64,000 nucleotides of DNA from an uncultured Prevotellaceae bacterium (GTDB taxonomy: Bacteria; Bacteroidota; Bacteroidia; Bacteroidales; Bacteroidaceae), in the NCBI GenBank assembly GCA_902785945.1, contig CADAAR010000012.1:62001-126000 (forward strand), given 5' to 3'. A model generated the notes under the pieces. It did not search any database and was not told where the DNA came from. It saw only the letters and a list, made by a program, of their open reading frames with translations. Positions 19,702 to 26,510 of the stretch are shown here, piece by piece (within the stretch, counting starts at the first letter, position 1; each line of letters starts with the position of its first letter). The position numbers and the translations under genes are program-made.

Positions 19702-20183
19702 GGCTTCGTGATTTTATAGGTGATATTATCGGCCTTGACGATATACAGCCCAGAGGGCAGTTCCGAGAGATTCAGGCGATAGGTGCCTGAGCGTTGGGGC
19801 TTCAGCTGGCGCACCAGCTTGCCGTCGAGGGCAAAGACACTCACCGTAGCGCCTGCCTTCACCTGACTGATCACAAGCACGTCGCCTTCCTGCGAGATGC
19901 CGGCTGGCTCATCCTGGATCTCGTCGATACCTGTGGCTGACTTCGCATCGTAGGCGAAACGGATCACGTCCGACAGGTTGAAGGTGTACGATGCTGATGC
20001 ATTGTTCTCACATGTGACCTTGAGACTCGTTCCCTCAAAGGTCACCTTGGGTTTGTCGGCTAAGACAAACTGGTGCAGTACATTGCCCTTCGTCAGCACA
20101 AAGAGCGTGTTCTGCTTGTCTGCTGCTCTTACTCCGATGAAACAAATCATCAGTAATGATAGTAGTAATAATCGTTGTTTCAT
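19698..20183 (-). CDS. Small secreted protein with T9SS-like tail, cassette D
   Basis: This 161-residue protein has a signal peptide (1-20, ending GVRAAD). It shares with cassette B the segments NVLHQFVLADKP, VTFEGTSLKVTCE and VIRFAYD. The T9SS-like C-terminus has ATVSVFALDGKLV, GLYIVKADN and a basic KITKP end. The stop overlaps the ATG of the 1223-residue partner (ATGA). Its promoter box TATATTTG is at 20219-20226, with the shared operator at 20242-20293. Confidence 0.85.
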   Translation of the reverse strand: MKQRLLLLSLLMICFIGVRAADKQNTLFVLTKGNVLHQFVLADKPKVTFEGTSLKVTCENNASASYTFNLSDVIRFAYDAKSATGIDEIQDEPAGISQEGDVLVISQVKAGATVSVFALDGKLVRQLKPQRSGTYRLNLSELPSGLYIVKADNITYKITKP

Positions 20184-20218
20184 ACGCGTTTTATTTAGTT
20201 AATTGATTAATCACGCCA

Positions 20219-20226
20219 CAAATATA
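20219..20226 (-). promoter_or_regulatory. Promoter -7 box for cassette D
   Basis: TATATTTG on the minus strand is identical to the cassette A -7 box, 35 bp upstream of the ATG at 20183 and 15 bp from the operator. Confidence 0.7.
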
Positions 20227-20241
20227 GCAAAAAATCTGATA

Positions 20242-20293
20242 CATCGACTCACAATTCAGGAAAATCGACTAACGAAACGCGTTTTGTGAGTCG
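20242..20293 (-). promoter_or_regulatory. Operator of cassette D, copy of the 2049 operator
   Basis: TCGACTCACAA at 20244 and TCGACTAACGA at 20265 are direct repeats 21 bp apart, followed by an AAACGCGTTTTGTGAGTCG palindromic centre. About 43 of 52 positions match 2049-2100. Here only one full arm plus the centre is present, which fits a single promoter rather than a divergent pair. It directly follows the stop of the ATPase gene (20300). Confidence 0.75.
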
Positions 20294-20299
20294 TTTTCT

Positions 20300-21445
20300 T
20301 TAGAAAAGGCCCTCTACACGCTCTCTGAGCCACATGCCAAAGAAACGGTCATACACGATATATCCTCCATCATACTGATAGATGAATTGACTTTCAGAAA
20401 GGCTCTCTAAAGCAGTCTTGATGCTACTGAGAGCAGGAAGACGATACTTACTGATAAATGCCTGAGCCATTGGCGATTTAACATGCCGCTCTTTTGCTAT
20501 TGCAAGGATCAATGCTGCCTGGTTAGTAGTCAGAGAAGAATAATAATTCTCAAATGCCACTTCCTGTTCGTCAATCAGTTCTTGTATTGCCACATCAACA
20601 ATAGCCTCAGAAATCATGTCTTTCTGACGACTATTACTATACACACGATTCAGTATTGCCTGCACATACCAAGTCTGTCCATCGACTTTCTCATATAAAT
20701 AATGGAATACCGTTTCTGGCAATTGCCGGCCATATTTTTGGAAAAGGGTATCAGCAAAGTGGTAATAAACCTGCTTGTCGATTTCCTTGATATTAACAAT
20801 CTGGGCTCCCTGATAGAAAGGACGTTCAGGCGACAGAAACATATCGGACATCATATGTTGCTTACTTCCGGCAAATATGAAATACACGTTTGGTACAAAT
20901 TGAATGAATGAACGAAGCAAAGCTTCTGTATCTGCCTCGGGATATTTCGTGATTTGCTGGAACTCGTCAATAGCAATGTAACAGCGCTTTTCAGACTGTT
21001 CGAGGTATTCAAAGATACGTTTAAGGGATTGTTCTTCCTGACTCTTGACAATATCAAGAGAAAAAGTTGGCATACCTGTATTTGCATCGAAAGTCATTGT
21101 TGGACGAAAGGCGCTGAAGAAATCCTGAACTTTACGTAGCGCCGTCTGACTTGTCGAGTCGAGTCTGCCAATTACATTACGAGCCATCAACTGAACAAAC
21201 TGATCGAGCGTCTTTGTTGCAAGAATATCAAAATAGATGCAGCAGATATTTGGTTGCTGCTCTCTGATATTGGCAAACACATGGTGTATCAGTCCTGTCT
21301 TACCAATTCTTCGAGGTGCAATCAGGGTGATATTACGCTCATTGCTCAGTCCTTTTACAATCTTTTCCGTCTCAGCCTCTCTGTCACAGAAATAGGCTGC
21401 ACCTTTATAGCCGTAAACGACAAACGGGTTATTCAGTTCCTTCAT
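20300..21445 (-). CDS. AAA-type ATPase (ATPase_2/STAND-like family)
   Basis: This 381-residue cytoplasmic protein has a Walker A motif APRRIGKTGL near residues 43-52, which is typical of the ATPase_2 family. A Walker B-like CYIAIDEFQQ lies near 155-164, and a sensor-like YFIFAGSKQHMM near 184-195. The C-terminal ~110 residues look like winged-helix segments (SSIKTALESLSESQFIYQYDGGYIVYDRFFGMWLRE-type). These proteins are common in Bacteroidales; the role is unknown, and a regulatory or defence NTPase is possible. It stands alone, 7 bp upstream of the cassette D operator and in the same orientation. Confidence 0.8.
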   Translation of the reverse strand: MKELNNPFVVYGYKGAAYFCDREAETEKIVKGLSNERNITLIAPRRIGKTGLIHHVFANIREQQPNICCIYFDILATKTLDQFVQLMARNVIGRLDSTSQTALRKVQDFFSAFRPTMTFDANTGMPTFSLDIVKSQEEQSLKRIFEYLEQSEKRCYIAIDEFQQITKYPEADTEALLRSFIQFVPNVYFIFAGSKQHMMSDMFLSPERPFYQGAQIVNIKEIDKQVYYHFADTLFQKYGRQLPETVFHYLYEKVDGQTWYVQAILNRVYSNSRQKDMISEAIVDVAIQELIDEQEVAFENYYSSLTTNQAALILAIAKERHVKSPMAQAFISKYRLPALSSIKTALESLSESQFIYQYDGGYIVYDRFFGMWLRERVEGLF

Positions 21446-21788
21446 ATTTTACGCTTCATGTTTTACGATCTCCTTGACGGGGCGGAGCGACATCGCTGCC
21501 GCTACATATCCACTCTAATCAAGAAGGGGCCTCGCCATTGAGGTCCCTTCTTGATTAATTTGATGCTTCAAAGCGTCTCAAACGTCTCAGCGTCTTTTTT
21601 TGTTTCAAGAATATGAACTCACTGAGCGCTCGAGCTTTGCTCGCTTGCTACCTAAGGGACGCAAGAACCGTCCCTTCTGAGTTCAGGGTGTAAAAATGTG
21701 TAATCTGCCTTTATTTCATATAGAACAGGAGCGACATCACTGCCGCTCCCGCCCATTTAATTTGATTTTAAAGTATTTGATGAAACAA
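21446..21788. other. Gene-free stretch with several hairpins
   Basis: I see no gene. A strong inverted repeat (AATCAAGAAGGG...CCCTTCTTGATT) lies at 21517-21557. A second hairpin AAGGGACG/CGTCCCTT is at ~21653-21682. A 20-bp direct repeat GGAGCGACATC[GA]CTGCCGCT occurs at 21484-21503 and 21728-21747. The last copy lies just past the stop of the LruC gene and may be part of its terminator. Confidence 0.6.
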
Positions 21789-23798
21789 TTAATACCATCT
21801 AATCAGAGGATTATTTACCCAATCATCGAAACGTTTGTATATCTCATTGATGTTCTGACGTTCTATGCAGAGCCTGAAGCCCTTCTTGACTGCCAGTTTC
21901 GCAGCAGGTTGACCTTGCTCGGCTTTCAGTTCAATCCAGTTGGGCTCTTCCACAGTACCCTTATTCACATAAATCCTGATATCCTTACCGTTGTTGTTCT
22001 TGTTTATACCTGTTACATCGAAGGTTGGCTTCGCATCAATTTCAGTAGAAATACCGCCAGTATTAACCATTGTGGTTGTGGATACACCGAAGAGTTCATG
22101 AACCTCAACCCAATCACCATCGTTGTCGAGATTTGCGTCACCCTTCTTTGCTATGCGGAGCGGCAGGGTTCCACCGGCAGCGAGGAGTGTGCATGTTGCA
22201 CCAGTACCGGCATCATTATAGTTAACACCAAACACGACATCGTTGAAGTCCCAGTCGGTATCACCAGGCGTTAAGTCCTCACCAATAATGCGAACGTCGA
22301 ATTCATCTTCCTCATCACCCTCAAAGCCTGGGCAACAACTTGTCTGCTGGATGGTGACACCGGGTTTGCCGGGGTGGAAGCCTGCTGCATAAATGTTGAC
22401 ATCTACGCTGAAACCGCCTTGTTCATAAATATACGTGTCATAATCAGTGCCTTTTCCAAAATGTGTCTCTGCAGAAACGTATAAGTTTCCGCTATAGGTA
22501 ACAGCACCCTGAGTATTCTTAAGACGTTCGTTTCTGACAACATTCTTGGCCTGGAATACAGCATAATCACCATCAGCGGGACCAAAGAAGCCCCATCCCG
22601 GGTTACCTCCCTCAAGCGTAGCTGTTCCTGTCACTTTAAAGACTGCAGAATGACCCATCACGATCTTATATGGACCTGATGGTTGAGGGCTTGTATCACC
22701 TATTACCTTACCACCATAGAAATTCTTTGTCAACACGCCACCGCCAGTATCAATCTTAAATGAGGCGTTCGAATTAGATGAAGATATATTCATATCAAAC
22801 TCTTCTGTGACCTCTAGGAAACAATTGTTAATGACGTTCTCGCTGCCTGCTGTATAACCATAATTCTGAGTCTTCCAGTAGCCGTTGTTGACCCATCCTC
22901 CGTCTGTACAATTAACAATTGTGTTTCCAGTTACAGTCCACTCTGCATTGTTTTGCAAAGCACCGCTACCTTCCACATGAACAGATACAGATTCAATGTC
23001 GCCATCATTGACGATTCTGCTCGTGCTGTTTGCAATATACACATCGCCTGAAGACTTCAACTTACCTACATTATAGAGGAAGCTTGTGCCGTTAACTTCA
23101 AATCTGGGACATGTAATTGTACCATGGTTATACACATGGGCATCGACATCTGCTCTATAACCATCTTGTCCATTTGCAATGAGCTGAGCTCCTTCAGCTA
23201 TGTAAACATCAAATTTGGCAGTAGAAGCAGCAGTGTTATTGAGGGTAAGAGTTGCACCGCTTAATAAATACAAGTCTGCATCTGCACACAAATCAAACGT
23301 TTCATTTGTGAAATCATATGTTCCAGCCTTGAGGTATAGTTTTGCTCTTTTTCCGTATTCGCCCCAGATATGAATTTTCTGAACCTTATCAATATATACT
23401 TCTCCACAAGCAAACTCATCAGGGGTCCAGTTTGCATTACCTAAAGTTTTGCAATATGCGTCATAAGAAAGTACATTCGTGAGATCGGGATTGAATTTGC
23501 TTGCATCACAATCATCTGGGAAAGTAACGTTCTTAGGCTTTAAGTCGCCTTTCGTAGCATATTTCCCTCCAGCACGGGTAAAGGCACGCGTCGCTGCATT
23601 GTTACCAAAGCCCCAGTCCTGGTTAGCAGCAGGCTGTCCGAATTTTGCGATAAACGCACTGTTGTACTTGTCAACAATCTGTTTTGCGTTAACAGCATTC
23701 ACATCTTCTTGACTCACTGGAGTCAGGTCATGTGAACAACTTGTGAATCCAATACACATTGCAAGTGCAGCGATTCCGGTAATCAAATACTTTTTCAT
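21789..23798 (-). CDS. LruC/DUF4842-type surface lipoprotein
   Basis: This 669-residue lipoprotein has a lipobox IGFTSC (Cys21). Residues ~50-65 carry FGQPAANQDWGFGN, a signature shared with the 60518-63148 protein. Residues ~170-400 have repeated N.G and I.N.G.I turns suggesting a right-handed beta-helix. The C-terminal region is LruC/DUF4842-like: DWDFNDVVFGV near 520, then LLAAGGTLPLRI and VHELFGV. The DxDxxDxxF-type acidic motif suggests Ca2+ binding (inference). The promoter TATCTTTG is at 23883-23890, giving an ~80-nt 5' leader. Confidence 0.8.
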   Translation of the reverse strand: MKKYLITGIAALAMCIGFTSCSHDLTPVSQEDVNAVNAKQIVDKYNSAFIAKFGQPAANQDWGFGNNAATRAFTRAGGKYATKGDLKPKNVTFPDDCDASKFNPDLTNVLSYDAYCKTLGNANWTPDEFACGEVYIDKVQKIHIWGEYGKRAKLYLKAGTYDFTNETFDLCADADLYLLSGATLTLNNTAASTAKFDVYIAEGAQLIANGQDGYRADVDAHVYNHGTITCPRFEVNGTSFLYNVGKLKSSGDVYIANSTSRIVNDGDIESVSVHVEGSGALQNNAEWTVTGNTIVNCTDGGWVNNGYWKTQNYGYTAGSENVINNCFLEVTEEFDMNISSSNSNASFKIDTGGGVLTKNFYGGKVIGDTSPQPSGPYKIVMGHSAVFKVTGTATLEGGNPGWGFFGPADGDYAVFQAKNVVRNERLKNTQGAVTYSGNLYVSAETHFGKGTDYDTYIYEQGGFSVDVNIYAAGFHPGKPGVTIQQTSCCPGFEGDEEDEFDVRIIGEDLTPGDTDWDFNDVVFGVNYNDAGTGATCTLLAAGGTLPLRIAKKGDANLDNDGDWVEVHELFGVSTTTMVNTGGISTEIDAKPTFDVTGINKNNNGKDIRIYVNKGTVEEPNWIELKAEQGQPAAKLAVKKGFRLCIERQNINEIYKRFDDWVNNPLIRWY

Positions 23799-23882
23799 TG
23801 TACTACAGTTTTTTAATTAATAGTTCTATATAATATTCTTAGTTGTTATTCTTAAAAAAGAACCTTTATAATAGATCAGTTG

Positions 23883-23890
23883 CAAAGATA
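23883..23890 (-). promoter_or_regulatory. Promoter -7 box of the LruC-type lipoprotein
   Basis: TATCTTTG on the minus strand, 84 bp upstream of the ATG at 23798. Confidence 0.7.
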
Positions 23891-24017
23891 CAATATTTAT
23901 CAATAGAAAACAATAATTTCATAGTTAATTAAAGTTAACGAATACACAAATATATGGAAATTCTTAAATTTGGTACACATAAAGAATGATTTGGACCCAT
24001 CATTCTCTAAAAAGAAA

Positions 24018-24039
24018 GGGGCGCCCTTACGGGCACCCC
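24018..24039 (-). terminator. Terminator of the kelch-AraC gene
   Basis: On the minus strand the hairpin GGGGTGCCCGTAAGGGCGCCCC is followed by TTTCTTTTT. Confidence 0.8.
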
Positions 24040-24197
24040 ATGCTGTCAAGATCACTTCTGCCGGGTGCGGGATAGCTCGTCGGCATCCTTGTCGCTGATG
24101 CCAGTCTCTGTTTTGTCGACCTCGGCGCTACCACCGTGCCAGGTCTCTGGAAAATGTTACGCAAACCATTACGAAATTGAGATACAGAAGAAATGTA

Positions 24198-25916
24198 TCA
24201 GGCCTTGCTGAGCCACTCTTTGGGGGTCATGCCCGTGATGGCCTTGAAGGTACGGAAGAAGGAGCCCTCGTTGGCGAAACCTGACTCCAGGTAGATATCC
24301 GCCACCTTCTTGTTAGGATTCTGACGCATTACTCGTTTGGCATGTTCTACGCGATAGATATTGACAAACTGCGTGAATGTGCAGCCTTTCTGCGAGTTGA
24401 TACAGTCGGAAACGGCGCGACGGTTTGTGCCCAGAGCTGTAGCAAGGTCAGTTACTTTCAGATTGCTGTTCTGATAGAGTTTCTGCGCTTCCATCACACG
24501 ATAGATACGATCCATCAAGTCGTCAGTAACCTCATCATCTGAAGCAGGCACTGCGTCGTTGATAGACGATGGCATGGCGCGATGCTTCCTTATATATATA
24601 AATAGGTATATGAGGAAAGCCACAAACAGCAACGCTACTAACACCCATAAGGCAACTTGTCTGAGATTGATGCTGCTCTCTGTAGTAGTAACAATTGGTT
24701 CCTTTCCGACACGCAGCAGGAACACACGTTTCGACGGTGTGAAGTTGCTGCCATGATAAAGACCACCTGCGATGAACAGATTGCCCTCAGGAGTGAGTGT
24801 GGCTGCGTAGGTATTGAGCTCTGGAAGAGTGTCTGTATAACAAAGTGTCAAGGCAGCAGGCTGCTTGGTATAATCGATAGACAGCACATACCATCGTGCT
24901 GGTTTGTCAGGGGCATTGTAATAACCTCTGCCAAGACCCAGCAGATAACCTTTTCCTGCCTTTTGGTCAACAAGGATGGTTGAGGCATAGATGATTTCCT
25001 CGCCATGACTCTGCATAGGCACGGGACAAGTTGTGGGCAGCAACGCAAACTCGCCATTGACCACCTTTGCTATCGCCACCTGACCTTCGCGATTCTGAAC
25101 GGCCATCAGGTAGGCATAGAGATTTTTAGACGCATCGCCAAAGAAACTATCAGCGCTACGAGCCGTTTCAGTACCTAATGGCCACCATTTCTCTAACAAG
25201 GGGATCGTGACAGAGTCGCCCTTCAGACTGTAGGCTGTTGACGTCCAGATGGTATCGCCCTTCACACCAATGCCTCCAAGGATCAGGGCGTCGTCAGGGG
25301 CCGTACGAAAGATCAAGGGATAGGCACGTTGTATCGCCACATCTTTTATATAGTTAAAGAGGCGCTTACCATTATAATCGGCACGGGTATCAGACTTGTC
25401 TTCGAACAGCTCGATACCATCGTTGGCATACCAGTTGCCCGCGACGACGACACGTCCGCTGTCGAGCTCAAGGGCAGAGGCACACGCCCGTTTGCGCTGC
25501 ATGCTGCAGTAGCCATTGAAGGTGTGTGTCTGTGGATCGTAGACCTCTGTCACGTAGGTCTGTCCGATGCCGATGGATTGTTCGCTACCTCCACCCAGCA
25601 TGACCTTCCCTGAACTGAGCACCACAGAGAAGGCGTTGTCGTGGGTATAGGTCATGGGAATGGTGTGCCACTGGTCATCTTTCAGGTATTCTGCCGTTGG
25701 TGTGGGTACAAAGCCATCGGTATGACCACCAGCCACCGTCAGCTCGCCATTCACGCAGAACACTTCGTGGCCAGCACGTGGGATATTCAAATCGGGTAAC
25801 TGTTCAACCTCGATCCTTACCTCAGGACAAACAGTTGTAGAATCAGCTGATGCCATCGCCCACGTGGGCAACAACATCGTTAAGGCTAAGAGGTAATTTA
25901 GTTTTAATGTGGACAT
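24198..25916 (-). CDS. Membrane-spanning kelch-like sensor / AraC-type regulator
   Basis: The start is set at 25916 (MSTLKLNYLL), because a good promoter at 25944-25951 lies inside the longer possible frame that begins at 26015. The 572-residue protein has a signal peptide (1-23, ending AMASAD). A ~390-residue beta-propeller with kelch-like blades follows (ELTVAGGHTDG, KVMLGGGS, RVVVAGNWY, LFIAGGLYHG). One membrane segment lies at ~420-442. The C-terminal AraC/HTH_18 domain (~488-572) has two helix-turn-helix units around VTDLATALGTNRRAVSDCIN and VADIYLESGFANEGSFFRTF. The propeller would sit in the periplasm and the DNA-binding domain in the cytoplasm. This is a one-protein signal transducer, and its target genes are unknown. 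Confidence 0.85.
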   Translation of the reverse strand: MSTLKLNYLLALTMLLPTWAMASADSTTVCPEVRIEVEQLPDLNIPRAGHEVFCVNGELTVAGGHTDGFVPTPTAEYLKDDQWHTIPMTYTHDNAFSVVLSSGKVMLGGGSEQSIGIGQTYVTEVYDPQTHTFNGYCSMQRKRACASALELDSGRVVVAGNWYANDGIELFEDKSDTRADYNGKRLFNYIKDVAIQRAYPLIFRTAPDDALILGGIGVKGDTIWTSTAYSLKGDSVTIPLLEKWWPLGTETARSADSFFGDASKNLYAYLMAVQNREGQVAIAKVVNGEFALLPTTCPVPMQSHGEEIIYASTILVDQKAGKGYLLGLGRGYYNAPDKPARWYVLSIDYTKQPAALTLCYTDTLPELNTYAATLTPEGNLFIAGGLYHGSNFTPSKRVFLLRVGKEPIVTTTESSINLRQVALWVLVALLFVAFLIYLFIYIRKHRAMPSSINDAVPASDDEVTDDLMDRIYRVMEAQKLYQNSNLKVTDLATALGTNRRAVSDCINSQKGCTFTQFVNIYRVEHAKRVMRQNPNKKVADIYLESGFANEGSFFRTFKAITGMTPKEWLSKA

Positions 25917-25943
25917 TTCTATTATTTCAGAGAATTCAAGGCA

Positions 25944-25975
25944 CAAAGATAAGGCCTTTTCACCAAAAAAGCAAA
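25944..25975 (-). promoter_or_regulatory. Promoter of the kelch-AraC gene
   Basis: On the minus strand TTTG (25975-25972), a 20-bp spacer and TATCTTTG (25951-25944). The start is expected ~24 nt before the ATG at 25916. Confidence 0.8.
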
Positions 25976-26142
25976 TAATTATCCAAAAAAGATTATCCAA
26001 ATCGGATAATTTCACAAAAAACTGTCGCGGGCCCTCACGGGTTGGCGACAGATTAGATTTTAATTTTATAATCCAAATTAAATTTTATGTGTGAGCGATC
26101 TGACTCTCACGAGCGAGAAGCTCTAAATTAAATTAAGTATAT

Positions 26143-26170
26143 TGGCCGCGAAGCGAGGACTCGAACCTCA
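26143..26170 (-). other. tRNA-like T-arm and 3' acceptor remnant
   Basis: On the minus strand a TGAGG-TTCGAGT-CCTCG T-arm is followed by a 7-nt CTTCGCG, G and CCA. No matching 5' acceptor (CGCGAAG) or D-arm is found upstream, so this is not a complete tRNA. It could be a degraded tRNA or an attachment-site remnant. Confidence 0.35.
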
Positions 26171-26429
26171 TAATCCACCAACTGGACTTCCGTATGATTT
26201 TCATTCTTTCATTTCTTCATTCTTTCATTCTTTCAAATTACTCCAAGATTATCTTAAATTACTCCAAAAGTATTTCCCAATACTCCGATGATAATTTTTC
26301 ATTCTTTCATTCCTTCATTCTTTCATTTTTTTAAATCAGGGAGGGCTACAAGCTCCCCAGGCTTAAGGCTACTCGCCCAACATTACTAAGAACTAAGCCC
26401 TTTCCTGAATAATGAAAATCGGGGGCGTA

Positions 26430-26459
26430 GAGCCAGGGCCCTGCGCCCCCGATGGCTTA
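26430..26459 (-). terminator. Terminator of the 48-aa peptide/lipoprotein operon
   Basis: GGGGGCG...CGCCCCC is a GC-rich hairpin with an inner GGCC pairing. On the minus strand it is followed by GATTTTCATT. Confidence 0.65.
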
Positions 26460-26510
26460 AATCATCTCACATCGTGTCAGACACATAGTGAGCAAGCACT
26501 TCGTAAGCAA

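Larger units (their letters stand above)
23799..24197. other. Gene-free stretch: LruC promoter, kelch-AraC terminator, possible remnant
   Basis: The minus-strand promoter TATCTTTG is at 23883-23890. A terminator (GGGGTGCCCGTAAGGGCGCCCC then TTTCTTTTT, minus strand) lies at 24005-24039. Between it and the kelch-AraC stop, a minus-strand frame at about 24056-24150 reads ETWHGGSAEVDKTETGIS and ends SRTRQK. It looks like real protein but has no start codon, so it may be a gene remnant. Confidence 0.5.
25976..26510. other. Gene-free stretch with hairpins, TTCATTCTT repeats and a tRNA-like 3' end
   Basis: There is no gene. It contains a hairpin CTGTCGC/GCGACAG (26022-26051) and a tRNA T-arm/acceptor-like piece (26143-26170). 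Two blocks of TTCATTCTTTCATT-type low-complexity repeats lie at 26210-26235 and 26298-26331, with ATTACTCC/ATACTCC motifs between them. A terminator hairpin (26430-26459) serves the lipoprotein operon that ends at 26511. Confidence 0.6.

Noticed and set aside
25917..26015. N-terminal extension of the kelch-AraC protein
   Set aside because: The promoter at 25944-25975 lies within it, and the signal peptide begins at the Met at 25916.
26031..26037. Another CCCTCAC box like those at 63.3 kb
   Set aside because: It is a single copy inside an unrelated GC-rich hairpin with no neighbouring boxes.
26412..26460. Insertion sequence end
   Set aside because: The inverted GC-rich arms are better explained as a transcription terminator, and no transposase is present anywhere in the window.
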